Source of the DNA: a virus
Direction: 5' to 3' (one strand)
Virus record (IMG/VR): IMGVR_UViG_3300033183_000054
Span: 1-60,922 of that record
DNA length: 60,922 bases
Made by a program: the position numbers and the translations under genes. This document shows positions 18,493 to 26,807 of this stretch, piece after piece. The notes beneath the pieces were generated by a model. That model had not been told where the DNA came from. It was given only the letters and a program-made list of their open reading frames with translations, and did not search any database. Positions within the stretch are counted from its first letter, which is position 1; the number at the start of each line of letters is the position of its first letter.

Positions 18493-21421
18493 TTATTTCT
18501 TTCACTATCTCATCTAAAAACTTAGCAGATTCTATTTCAATAGTAGATACTGCACCTAAGCTAGCAGCAGGTTTCCAACCGGCACCCATACGCTTCTTAT
18601 GCTTACGAGTCTTGTACCCCATCTTATTCATATTTTCTATGAATGCGTCTACACTTGCTCCTTCTTTAGCTAGGAACTCTGCAAAAGCACGCGTCTCTAT
18701 ATTATATAAACTACTATCTATATCAGCTCTAACGACTAGGTGAGATGCTCTAACATCTGCAGAAGCGTTACCGTCCTCAATAGTTAAAGTACCTAAGTGG
18801 TTAGAGTTAAGGAACCTTTGTAGTACGTCAACGTAATCCGCTTTGTTAATCTCAATGACATTGTTCTTAGTATTAATCATATCATTAACTACGTGATTGT
18901 AGATACGCTCTAAGTCATAATCAATAATACCAAGTTCGTTAGCTATTTCTGCTCCTGTAAATGTACAAGCTATAGCATTGTGGTAGAACCTATACACAGC
19001 ATCTTTTGAATAGTCATTCATGAATCTCTCTACCCAGTAATCAAACCTAGCTTTTATTTTTTCTTTTGGAGTTTCCATTAAGTATCTAATATATTCACGA
19101 CCTGCATGCCCATAGTTCTTAGTGAACGGATTAAATATCTCTGCCCCTATCAAAGCGTCGTTTTTAAGTATGCTAGGAGAACCAACTTTAAATTCAAGAA
19201 CCCTTGCTAGCTCACCGTTAGGGTCTATCTTCAACCCAGCTAATTTAGTTATCACCGAGTGGTTTGATGTAAAGATAACAACCATAGATGCTTCACCTTC
19301 ATGAGGACGTTCTTCGTCTACAGATGCTTCCATTCTAACTTTAGGTTTACCTTGTGATACATTGTGAATAAAGTTACCTGTCTCTTCACCGTTTTGGTTA
19401 CCCATCTCATCAAACAAGAATGGTACATTCTTCAAAGCTATGATACGTTGGTTCAATGCATTAGGTGTTGCTTGTGCATTTCTCTTACCATCTTTTGTAC
19501 CAACCATATGTAGAGGTTTAGGGTGACCCCATATACTAATACTACCGAATGATGCACCTGTTTTAGCTGTACCAGATTCTGTGTTGTATAAAGTTATAGT
19601 AATAGCTGGAGTAGAACATTCTAAGAACTCAAATAATGGAGATGCAAACCCAGTCATTAATACAAACGCATGTAGTTCAAACTCTTTTTGGTTTAGTTTT
19701 TGAGCTGCTTTTTTCCATTCATCATAACTACCGGTAGGCTCCATATATTTAGCTAGTGTCTTAGCATTACCAGCTAGTGCAGTATCAGCTTCAATTATTT
19801 GCCCATCTATATTTCTTATTTCTGTTTTACCAAACACATAGGATGAACATTTGTCAGCCCAACCAAGTTGTTTACGTAGCATATCAGGATCAGTATGGTC
19901 TATAAGCCAATCTGCCCACTCATAAATATAATCCATAATATAACTTCCTTGTTTAGTTTTTTGGTCATATATAATTCCGTTCTTTGTAACTATCTCTTTG
20001 AACTTAGACAAATCATATAGCTCATTCATCTTCATTCTAAATACACGTTCATTACCTTGTTTATTTGCTTTAGATGGTAAGACTGCTTTCATATCTAACA
20101 TCTCTCCATCTTTCTCACAATAGATACGACGTATAGGATAGAGTAAATGCTTTAGTGCAAGTACAGGTTTTTGTGCTATTGGATTACCTTCTTCATCATG
20201 TACTACTGGAGGCTGATAATATATACCACCTGAGTTAGCGCCGATAGACCAACCCTTCTTAGCTATTTCCGATGGTAGTCCTACAAACTCTTTATTAGTT
20301 GTTAGTTCTCCCCCTTCATCTTTTTTAACTATAGCTATAGGCGCAGGTATAAACTCTCTAAACATATTGATAGGTGATTTAATATTACCTTTAAACTTAC
20401 ACCCATCACATAGCCCTGATTTGTATTTACTAAACTGCTCACAGGTATGCGGTTTGCCTTGCGTTTCATTAGCTTTGAACTCTGTCTCACTAGGCAAATA
20501 ATCATCATGCCCTTTAGATAGTTCGTGTATAGCTTCTGCCCTGTCTTCACAATGTTGAGCAATAGATAGTATAGAGAACCATTCATCGTATCCAACATCG
20601 TTAGGCTTAGTTTGTAGTATGCGCTCGATCTGCGCACAACCAGTGCCCGCTATACTTTCTTTTGCAATCCTGTCAAACGATACTTTGAAGTTGTCTAACT
20701 TAGCGGCTTTCTTTTCCTCGTCAGACATAGGCAGTTTAGCTGCTTGTTTTAAAATATCATTTACTGATAGCTCAACCTCACCTAGTATCTCTTTGAACAT
20801 ACCAAATTTGTAGACAGTTAACTCATCAGACATTATCTTAGCTGGAGCTTTGTCTCGTTTTGGTTTGTTGTTAATCGTGTCAGGACAACGCATGATCCTA
20901 GAGATGTCGCACATAACACTCTCGTCTACTAACAGATTATTGTTTTGACAAAAGGTTAAGAACTTTTTAGCATACGGCTCCCACTCTGTAATAGGTATGT
21001 CTTCATCAAATAAATAGTATGCGTGTATACCGTTACCTGAGTCTACCCATACAGGATCAGGCATGCCTGTATTTTCTATAAAGTTAGTTAAAGCATCTAT
21101 AGCATCTTGTTTAGTTTCATATGTCTTACCAGCTTTTGCTTTCTCAGGATCAACGTCTAGATCAAGATATAAACAACGCCTGTAATCTACATTCAACTTT
21201 TCTTTTACTCTGCCCTTACGTACTGGACTAAGGTACGAAGATATAGCAAAGAAGATGTTTTTGTCCTCCCCCTGTTTCTCTTGAATAGATTTTACAGTGT
21301 CAGGTATTTCAGCTTTAGACTCGACCCACTCATGAGCCATAGTGCCTTTGTCTGTAACCCAAGCTACACAGTAGTTCTTTCCTGAATCAGGTAGTGCTTT
21401 GTTGTAAAATTCTTGTGTCAT
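18476..21421 (-). CDS. PrimPol-type primase fused to DUF927 helicase-like domain
   Basis: The 981-residue protein starts with an archaeo-eukaryotic primase-like region: the metal-binding DLDVD at 87-91 and SGNGIHAYYLF (His133), followed by CDISRIMRCPDT. A Cys cluster (HTCEQFSKYKSGLCDGCKF, about 340-360) marks the linker. From about residue 380 to the end is a DUF927-like ATPase with the P-loop-like SGTAKTGASFG (about 610-620), FLFDEMG and VIFTSNHS. Together these would prime and unwind DNA at the replication fork. The gene lies last in the minus-strand replication block. Domain names are from memory of the families; the motifs are directly visible. Confidence 0.85.
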   Translation of the reverse strand: MTQEFYNKALPDSGKNYCVAWVTDKGTMAHEWVESKAEIPDTVKSIQEKQGEDKNIFFAISSYLSPVRKGRVKEKLNVDYRRCLYLDLDVDPEKAKAGKTYETKQDAIDALTNFIENTGMPDPVWVDSGNGIHAYYLFDEDIPITEWEPYAKKFLTFCQNNNLLVDESVMCDISRIMRCPDTINNKPKRDKAPAKIMSDELTVYKFGMFKEILGEVELSVNDILKQAAKLPMSDEEKKAAKLDNFKVSFDRIAKESIAGTGCAQIERILQTKPNDVGYDEWFSILSIAQHCEDRAEAIHELSKGHDDYLPSETEFKANETQGKPHTCEQFSKYKSGLCDGCKFKGNIKSPINMFREFIPAPIAIVKKDEGGELTTNKEFVGLPSEIAKKGWSIGANSGGIYYQPPVVHDEEGNPIAQKPVLALKHLLYPIRRIYCEKDGEMLDMKAVLPSKANKQGNERVFRMKMNELYDLSKFKEIVTKNGIIYDQKTKQGSYIMDYIYEWADWLIDHTDPDMLRKQLGWADKCSSYVFGKTEIRNIDGQIIEADTALAGNAKTLAKYMEPTGSYDEWKKAAQKLNQKEFELHAFVLMTGFASPLFEFLECSTPAITITLYNTESGTAKTGASFGSISIWGHPKPLHMVGTKDGKRNAQATPNALNQRIIALKNVPFLFDEMGNQNGEETGNFIHNVSQGKPKVRMEASVDEERPHEGEASMVVIFTSNHSVITKLAGLKIDPNGELARVLEFKVGSPSILKNDALIGAEIFNPFTKNYGHAGREYIRYLMETPKEKIKARFDYWVERFMNDYSKDAVYRFYHNAIACTFTGAEIANELGIIDYDLERIYNHVVNDMINTKNNVIEINKADYVDVLQRFLNSNHLGTLTIEDGNASADVRASHLVVRADIDSSLYNIETRAFAEFLAKEGASVDAFIENMNKMGYKTRKHKKRMGAGWKPAASLGAVSTIEIESAKFLDEIVKEINAENK

Positions 21422-21452
21422 TTTTCATGATTTCTATATAAAAGTTAAAATA

Positions 21453-21749
21453 CTAAAGACTCTCCAAATAAACTTTTGCAAACTTAGACGTCTTCGCCGG
21501 CAGGTGACCTGTCTTCAAGTCATCTTCCACTGTCTTAATAAAGTTCTTAATCTTAGTATAATTCTTTTCTCTTACATATTTACCACGAAACCAACTATGA
21601 ATCGACATACGAGACACCCCGAAAGCTTTAGCAACATGCGTAGCAGGTAAATTTGCTTTTACACATATTCTTGCAAGCTGTACACCAATTCTTTCAGGGT
21701 CGGCTCGGTCTAACTCAATTAAGAATTGTCCGCTGTATGGTCTTGCCAT
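21453..21749 (-). CDS. HTH DNA-binding protein
   Basis: I choose ATG 21749 (MARPYSGQF) because it is preceded by AGGAGACATT and does not overlap the upstream gene; a further in-frame ATG lies at 21776. The 98-residue product contains a probable helix-turn-helix: LPATHVAKAFGVSRMSIHSWFRGK (about residues 34-57), with A-F-G-V-S as the turn. The remainder is helical and basic. It is the best candidate in the window for a transcription regulator. Whether it binds the repeated palindrome of 31-41 kb cannot be told from sequence. The alternative is a small replication accessory protein. Confidence 0.7.
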   Translation of the reverse strand: MARPYSGQFLIELDRADPERIGVQLARICVKANLPATHVAKAFGVSRMSIHSWFRGKYVREKNYTKIKNFIKTVEDDLKTGHLPAKTSKFAKVYLESL

Positions 21750-21757
21750 AATGTCTC

Positions 21758-22630
21758 CTAGTCTTTGGTTGCCCACTTATTCATAATATCTGAAATATCA
21801 TTTGCCTTTTCTACTGGCTCAGATTCCTTTCTTACTACAGGTTCTTCAACAACTTCCTCAGCTTGCACTGGTTCAGGTTGAGCCTGCTTAACAGGTTCCT
21901 CAGCTTTTGAGTCGGTTTGATATACAGTTAATTTAATTGCTTGTTCCGCTGCAGAAGACTTAGCTTGTTTCTGTAAAACTTCTACATCTTCAATATTTAC
22001 AGCAGCTGCGGGTGAGAACAGTAGCTTCGGCACTGATGACTTAGAGTCAAACTGCATTCTAGTTACTATCCTACCGGCACTTACATTGTTGTTTGCAAGC
22101 ATCTGAATATATGGTCTGAATGGGTATTTACCACCCTCTTCTTTACCAAAGCATGACGTAGCAGGTAACACCATTTGCATAACATCACCTGATGGATCAT
22201 TAGGTAATACTACGGCTATACGCCAGGACAATCTACATGCGCTCCCTGTACCACCCACGCCTGAACCTTTTACACTAAACTGACACGTGTCGCATGATTT
22301 AGCTTGTGGAGTTTCACACTCAGGTGAAGGAACGTTTGAATCATTTGACCAACAAGTTGGGCTCACCTTCTCCCCTTCCTTATAGGTCGATGCATAAAAT
22401 GTTCGCGAGGCATTGTGAGACATCTTAACAATGATGACATTCATGAAATTATCTTCAATTGTAGATACCTCTTTCCCGTTGACCACTTTATGAAAGTTTT
22501 TACCGCGTATCGAAATACGCTTTGCACCGCCACCGCTAACACCGCCAGCAACAGCAAGTGTATCTTCATCCAGCCCTGTTTGAACAATGGCTGAACTGTT
22601 CTGTAAAATAGTTTGTAAATCTGTACTCAT
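21758..22630 (-). CDS. Cys-rich candidate ssDNA-binding protein
   Basis: The 290-residue product has a core with a likely metal site, four cysteines in CWSNDSNVPSPEC...SCDTCQF, and then SACRLSWRIAVVLP. The C-terminal third (about 220-280) is low-complexity, rich in Glu, Pro, Val and Gln, and the protein ends in a short conserved-looking tip (DISDIMNKWATKD). A beta-rich core with an acidic flexible tail is typical of phage single-strand binding proteins. It sits between primase and helicase genes. The binding role is inferred from context and architecture; I see no classical OB-fold signature. Confidence 0.6.
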   Translation of the reverse strand: MSTDLQTILQNSSAIVQTGLDEDTLAVAGGVSGGGAKRISIRGKNFHKVVNGKEVSTIEDNFMNVIIVKMSHNASRTFYASTYKEGEKVSPTCWSNDSNVPSPECETPQAKSCDTCQFSVKGSGVGGTGSACRLSWRIAVVLPNDPSGDVMQMVLPATSCFGKEEGGKYPFRPYIQMLANNNVSAGRIVTRMQFDSKSSVPKLLFSPAAAVNIEDVEVLQKQAKSSAAEQAIKLTVYQTDSKAEEPVKQAQPEPVQAEEVVEEPVVRKESEPVEKANDISDIMNKWATKD

Positions 22631-22641
22631 TTATCTTCTCC

Positions 22642-23046
22642 TTAAGACTTGGTAGGTTTTCGTACTACAACTTTGAATTCTCGCATACTACTTATACCCG
22701 GTGGCAAGCCTTCATCGTCTCGGTTGGTTAAAAATTCTTTAAAGTTAGACTGGTGTAGTCTTTGTTGTAATAGTTCAATTGCTTGGTTCTCCATAACAAA
22801 CTTTTTAAAGTTATCCCAGTCTCCACAAACGTAGTTCTCTCTTGTGGTTTTAATTATAGTGCCATTACCAGTACGGATACTGTCGGCATTTATTTCATTA
22901 CATGAATTTAGTAATACTTGTTCTAACTGAGCTAAGTCGTTTGCCAATTCTCTATCTTTCGCATCATGTTCTCTAGACAATCTATCACGTTCATCTCTTA
23001 TAGTCAAATAAGTTTTTACTAATTCATCAAGGTTAACATCACTCAT
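22642..23046 (-). CDS. Replication-region hypothetical protein
   Basis: The 134-residue protein has an N-terminal coiled coil (YLTIRDERDRLSREHDAKDRELANDLAQLEQVLL), a central strand pair (GTIIKTTRENYVCGDW) and a conserved-looking end (PPGISSMREFKVVVRKPTK). I recall this end pattern in proteins encoded beside helicase or nuclease genes in many phages. The gene overlaps the helicase stop by four bases (ATGA), so they are co-translated. No catalytic residues are recognisable. It may be a helicase or recombination accessory factor. Confidence 0.65.
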   Translation of the reverse strand: MSDVNLDELVKTYLTIRDERDRLSREHDAKDRELANDLAQLEQVLLNSCNEINADSIRTGNGTIIKTTRENYVCGDWDNFKKFVMENQAIELLQQRLHQSNFKEFLTNRDDEGLPPGISSMREFKVVVRKPTKS

Positions 23047-24608
23047 GATTCTATTTCCTCTCGATATAAGTCAACTAATTTTGTATGTTGATCTACCTTA
23101 CCCCGTAGCATCCCATACATCCTCTTTTCAACATCAGAACCTTCTAGGTGAACAACAGTCATCTTGTTCTTTTGTCCTACCCTATCCATCCTAGCAATAC
23201 ACTGTAGATAAACTTCGACAGACATAACAGGAGACCAAAACACAACTGTGTCTGCTCTAGTCAACGTCACTCCGTGAGAAGCTGATTGTGGTTGTATTAC
23301 CAAGACTCTAGGTTCGTCCTGAGATTGAAACTTTTGTATGATGTCTGCTCTGTCTGTAGCTTTGACATCACCATGTATCTGTTCTGTAGTTACTCCATTA
23401 TCTATTAAGAACTTAGATACAAAATTTATTGTATGCCTATACGGCACAAAGACTAATACTTTATTGTCTGTTTCTTGTACTGTTTCTAGTAGCGCAGATA
23501 GTCTAGGTTTTATATCAAACTCCACAACTTCATGACTGTCTGAATACACTGCGCCACCTGATATTTGTAATAGTTTATTTAAGTTAGCCGCCGCATTGAC
23601 TGATGTAATTTGTTCACCAGCCGCTTCTATTAGCATCTGATCTTTTAATGCTTTGTAATATTTCTTAGCTGATGACGTTAGTTCTATCTCTCTTGTCTGA
23701 TACATTACGTCAGGTAAATCTAAACATTGATTCTTTGCAAACCGTATAGCTGGGTTCAAAGCCTTGAACACATCTTCTTTTGATGTAGGGCGTGGTAACC
23801 ACTTAAACCTGGATACTTGATACATGACTTTATCTCGCCACGCATTTTTAAATTTAGGTATACGATGTGGGCATACTAACTTAGCTAAACCATATGCATC
23901 TAGTGGAGACTGAGAAGCAGGTGTACCTGTTAACATCCATAGTCTTGTATCAATGTTAACTATCTTATTCATAGTTTTAAACCTTGTGGTTGTAGTAGAC
24001 TTATAAGCATTACATTCATCTATCACAATCAAATCAAAGTTACCACGAATAATCTCATCTCGTACTATGTTTACCCCATCATAATTAATAATTACAAACT
24101 CATAATCAGAGTTTATTATCTTACGTCTTTTATCTGCTGTACCATGGCACACTATAGAAGTTCTGTGCATACATGTATTAAAGATATCGCCCTGCCAAGC
24201 TGAATACATAATAGATAAAGGGCATACAATCAATACTCGTTTGATCTTACCTTGATTCATTAGGTAATCCGCAGCCCATAATACAGATGATGTCTTACCT
24301 GTACCAGCTTCATTAAAACAAAATGCTTTCTTGTTTATAGATAAGAATTCTGCCGTTACTTTTTGATGTTCAAACGGTTTATACAAACCACACCACTCAT
24401 AGTCACGAGTGATAGGTGAAGGAAGATTCTTTTTAAATCTTACTAGCTGGTTTAGCCTAGTCATTTCTTCTAGACCCCAGTAAATCAGTAGTTCAGTTAC
24501 AGTATCATCTCTCTTTATAACTTCACTTTTAGATATATCTTTTAATATAATATCTGCTGACTCATTTTTTAAAGTTAGTTTTACGGCTTGGTCTTGTAAT
24601 AATTCCAT
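23043..24608 (-). CDS. SNF2/DEAD-type DNA helicase
   Basis: The 521-residue protein has the ordered superfamily 2 motifs: Walker A NEAGTGKT (99-106), motif II DECN (197-200), motif III LTGTP (226-230), and in the second RecA-like lobe QSASHGVTL and QCIARMDRVGQ. FEHQKVTAEFL just before motif I fits the Q-motif region of SNF2-like phage helicases. It would remodel or unwind DNA during replication or recombination using ATP. It is the first gene after a sigma70-type promoter at 24638-24665 and leads the block ending with the primase. Confidence 0.92.
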   Translation of the reverse strand: MELLQDQAVKLTLKNESADIILKDISKSEVIKRDDTVTELLIYWGLEEMTRLNQLVRFKKNLPSPITRDYEWCGLYKPFEHQKVTAEFLSINKKAFCFNEAGTGKTSSVLWAADYLMNQGKIKRVLIVCPLSIMYSAWQGDIFNTCMHRTSIVCHGTADKRRKIINSDYEFVIINYDGVNIVRDEIIRGNFDLIVIDECNAYKSTTTTRFKTMNKIVNIDTRLWMLTGTPASQSPLDAYGLAKLVCPHRIPKFKNAWRDKVMYQVSRFKWLPRPTSKEDVFKALNPAIRFAKNQCLDLPDVMYQTREIELTSSAKKYYKALKDQMLIEAAGEQITSVNAAANLNKLLQISGGAVYSDSHEVVEFDIKPRLSALLETVQETDNKVLVFVPYRHTINFVSKFLIDNGVTTEQIHGDVKATDRADIIQKFQSQDEPRVLVIQPQSASHGVTLTRADTVVFWSPVMSVEVYLQCIARMDRVGQKNKMTVVHLEGSDVEKRMYGMLRGKVDQHTKLVDLYREEIES

Positions 24609-24637
24609 ATTCTACTTACAGTTTAAATAACACTATA

Positions 24638-24665
24638 AGTATATACCAACTTATTAATAAGTCAA
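24638..24665 (-). promoter_or_regulatory. Sigma70-type promoter with internal palindrome
   Basis: On the minus strand TTGACT (24665-24660) and TATACT (24643-24638) are separated by 16 bp. A perfect 14-bp palindrome, ACTTATTAATAAGT (24649-24662), fills the spacer and touches the -35 box. It lies upstream of the helicase gene start at 24608 and would drive helicase through primase. A dimeric repressor on the palindrome would block polymerase directly. Confidence 0.6.
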
Positions 24666-24672
24666 GTTATAT

Positions 24673-24990
24673 TTACGTTCTTTTTTTACGTTCTCTTTTA
24701 CTTGTTTCAGAAACAAGCTTACCAGATGAGTTACGTTTGAACGAACGGTTTTTAGATTTAGACTGAATAGTCACACCGTGTTTGTTTTTGCCCCCTTTTG
24801 ATAAAGCTTTACGATGGGCTACATCTTTACCCTCACGCTTATCTGCTTTACCGTTGCCGTTAGCATCTTTCCCTGTTTTATCTATCTTACGACGAGCACG
24901 TTGACGTTCCATGCGATTCTCATGTTCGCCTCGAGCTTTCTGTTGTTGATACTCTTTTTTATATGGTCTCTTTTTGTTTACGTAAGCCAT
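24673..24990 (-). CDS. Small basic protein, HNH-like remnant
   Basis: The 105-residue product is very rich in Lys and Arg. Its pattern (HENRMERQRARRKIDKTGKD, then KDVAHRKALSKGGKN and KSKNRSFKRNSSGK) resembles small phage proteins related to HNH nucleases, where DVAHxKALSxGG supplies a His-containing hairpin and KNRSF the end. Catalytic competence is doubtful because the other HNH residues are not evident. It overlaps the end of the upstream HNH-like gene by 32 bases and precedes the helicase promoter. Confidence 0.65.
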   Translation of the reverse strand: MAYVNKKRPYKKEYQQQKARGEHENRMERQRARRKIDKTGKDANGNGKADKREGKDVAHRKALSKGGKNKHGVTIQSKSKNRSFKRNSSGKLVSETSKRERKKRT

Positions 24991-25414
24991 GAAATGCTAC
25001 CCTCATACACCAATTAATATATTCATCTACCGGCATATCTGTTCTAAAGTTATTGACTGCTCGACAGACAATCTGAATATTATCATAATTATACTCTTTT
25101 CCAGCATTAATTCTATCTATACTTGCATTAGTTAATATGGTAGTTCCACGCTTATGTATACAAGTAAGTTCTACTCCTGATAGAGCACATTTATAATCTT
25201 GTTCTGCTGTCTTGCTTATTAATTGTGCAACGGTTAGTGTGTGATTTTGTTTTTTAGATAAGAGATGTTTATAGTATCTATCCCAGTCATTGTTCTCTCT
25301 AGCATATCTTTGGTTGACTCTATATACTTTGTTACATTCAGGAGAACAATTAAGATACTTTGGGTGGTTGGTTTCAAACTCTGTATTACATGTAATACAC
25401 GTTCTCTTATACAC
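24959..25414 (-). CDS. HNH-like endonuclease with zinc finger
   Basis: The 151-residue protein starts with a treble-clef-like zinc motif (CITCNTEF...LNCSPECNK) and carries in its C-terminal half CALSGVELT, NASIDRINAGKEYNYDNIQIVCRAVNNFR, the typical (S/D)-x-D-R-x(n)-Y-x-x-D-N-I-Q core of HNH-family nucleases in marine phages. It could be a packaging-associated, recombination or free-standing homing nuclease. It sits within the nuclease-rich replication block, two bases after the Cas4/RecB-like gene, and overlaps the small basic protein gene. Confidence 0.75.
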   Translation of the reverse strand: MYKRTCITCNTEFETNHPKYLNCSPECNKVYRVNQRYARENNDWDRYYKHLLSKKQNHTLTVAQLISKTAEQDYKCALSGVELTCIHKRGTTILTNASIDRINAGKEYNYDNIQIVCRAVNNFRTDMPVDEYINWCMRVAFHGLRKQKETI

Positions 25415-25416
25415 AA

Positions 25417-26073
25417 CTAACTCCTATTAAACTCGCAACTCTGTACTGGACACCACTTACACAATGGTGTCGGGTTTGCTTGCCACTTGTCATTATCATA
25501 TGACGTTTCTAATCTCTTTAGCGGTTGTTCAAACATAGCCCATGATTTATCCATGTCTTTTCTGAGATACTCTTCACTGACAAAACTATTGTGCATAACA
25601 AACAGTAATCCAGCCTTTATCTTTTTTACATCAGGGAAGTAAGTAAATAACATTAGTGACATCAAACGTAACTGCTTTGGATCAGGATATTTGTTGCTTC
25701 CTGTTTTATAATCTATAATGAAAGCGTAATCACCATCAACTATAACTAAGTCAGCTATGCCTCTAACCCATCTATCTTCACTCTTAAAGTCACATGGCTC
25801 TCTGTTATAAGTCAAAGCCATTTCATATTCACAATACTTCTCACCCGGTATTGATATTAGTTTATCTACAAAGGGTTTAAATCTTTGGTAGTTTTTAGCT
25901 AACTCAACTCCATCTCTTACATAGTCTTCTAAAGCTTTGTGGACTTCGGTACCATAACGCATTTGTTCAGTTTCTTTTACGGTATAATTTTTAAGAACTC
26001 TGATTTCATGGTACTTTTTAGGGCAGTTCTGATATTCCTTTAGGCTAGAATAAGACCATGTGAATACTGCCAT
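25417..26073 (-). CDS. Cas4/RecB-like PD-(D/E)XK exonuclease, probable 4Fe-4S
   Basis: The 218-residue protein shows the full RecB-nuclease motif set: YGTEVHKALE with His45, GIADLVIVD with Asp108, IIDYKTG with Asp121 and Lys123, and Gln134 in the following helix. One early cysteine (Cys17 in YQNCPKKY) plus three late ones (Cys205, Cys208, Cys213) match the iron-sulfur cluster arrangement of Cas4/AddB-type nucleases. It probably resects DNA in recombination-dependent replication. There is no adjacent CRISPR array or cas gene, so a CRISPR role is not supported. The start overlaps the stop of a tiny upstream gene (TAATG). Confidence 0.9.
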   Translation of the reverse strand: MAVFTWSYSSLKEYQNCPKKYHEIRVLKNYTVKETEQMRYGTEVHKALEDYVRDGVELAKNYQRFKPFVDKLISIPGEKYCEYEMALTYNREPCDFKSEDRWVRGIADLVIVDGDYAFIIDYKTGSNKYPDPKQLRLMSLMLFTYFPDVKKIKAGLLFVMHNSFVSEEYLRKDMDKSWAMFEQPLKRLETSYDNDKWQANPTPLCKWCPVQSCEFNRS

Positions 26074-26129
26074 TACTTTTCTTTTTTCTTGGTGCTGTAT
26101 CTATTAAAATAATTCTTATCAAATCTCAT
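26073..26129 (-). CDS. Tiny coupled reading frame (18 codons)
   Basis: This frame (MRFDKNYFNRYSTKKKEK) starts by ATGA overlap with the upstream small gene and ends by TAATG overlap with the nuclease gene. The double overlap suggests real translation, at least as a coupling device. The peptide is basic and aromatic. No function can be assigned. Confidence 0.5.
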   Translation of the reverse strand: MRFDKNYFNRYSTKKKEK

Positions 26130-26227
26130 TTCTTTTCCTTTTTATTACCAAAAATTCTTTCGTATCCTTCATCAAATTTCTTTTTATCAGTAGGTCTTTG
26201 TTGACTACCTTTTCCACCATCACCCAT
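26126..26227 (-). CDS. Small conserved phage protein (33 aa)
   Basis: ATG 26227 has GGAG seven bases upstream. The 33-residue product begins MGDGGKGSQQRP and contains FDEGYERIFG. I recall this MGDGGKGS...W/YERIFG pattern from small genes next to polymerase or nuclease genes in other aquatic phages, so it is probably genuine despite its size. Its function is unknown. It overlaps the preceding nuclease-like gene by eight bases and the next frame by four. Confidence 0.65.
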   Translation of the reverse strand: MGDGGKGSQQRPTDKKKFDEGYERIFGNKKEKK

Positions 26228-26807
26228 AATTATACTCCTGACCCCATATTTTTTGAGGTATTCTTGTTATATGAGAGTTTTTAGTCACAGATATTTTCAA
26301 TCTATCTTTTCTAAACCCTCTATGATCTGAATAATAAGTTCCATCTCTTAGTCTAAATGTTGCACCCCAGTTTCCTTTTGTGCGAGCCATATACATAACA
26401 CCAACATTTAATCTTCCTGCTAGCCTGTCAAAAACCTGCATGTTATTTAGATTGGTGTACGATGGATATTTTTTATAAAAATTAGTTATGTTATCGTCTT
26501 CTACCACTGGAGCCAAAAATATAGGGTAACTTACATCAGGTCTAGTTTGATAAGCTACCATTTGTTCAAAATATTTGGCTAAGTCTGACCAGCTAGTATA
26601 TCTAGATAAAGCCTTCTTACACTCTATACCAAAAAATATATGTCCTCCTTCATACGGTGCTTTGACTAAATAGTCTAATCTTGCCCACCCACTCTTAAGT
26701 TCATATTCTTCTTCATATCTCCAACCATCTTTCTTTTTTGAGTTAAGATACTTTCTAACTATGTTGCTAGCAAATACTTCATCTTTTATAAAATGTTTAG
26801 GCTCCAT
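26220..26807 (-). CDS. PD-(D/E)XK nuclease-like protein
   Basis: I take ATG 26807, which overlaps the polymerase stop as ATGA. The 195-residue protein has YEEEYELKSGWARLDYLVKA with Asp45 and FFGIECKKA with Glu62 and Lys64. This is the D-x(n)-E-x-K core of the restriction-endonuclease-like fold. The C-terminal part (VGVMYMARTKGNWGATFRLRDG) looks like an additional beta domain. Its target is unknown; it could degrade host DNA or process replication intermediates next to the polymerase. Confidence 0.7.
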   Translation of the reverse strand: MEPKHFIKDEVFASNIVRKYLNSKKKDGWRYEEEYELKSGWARLDYLVKAPYEGGHIFFGIECKKALSRYTSWSDLAKYFEQMVAYQTRPDVSYPIFLAPVVEDDNITNFYKKYPSYTNLNNMQVFDRLAGRLNVGVMYMARTKGNWGATFRLRDGTYYSDHRGFRKDRLKISVTKNSHITRIPQKIWGQEYNYG

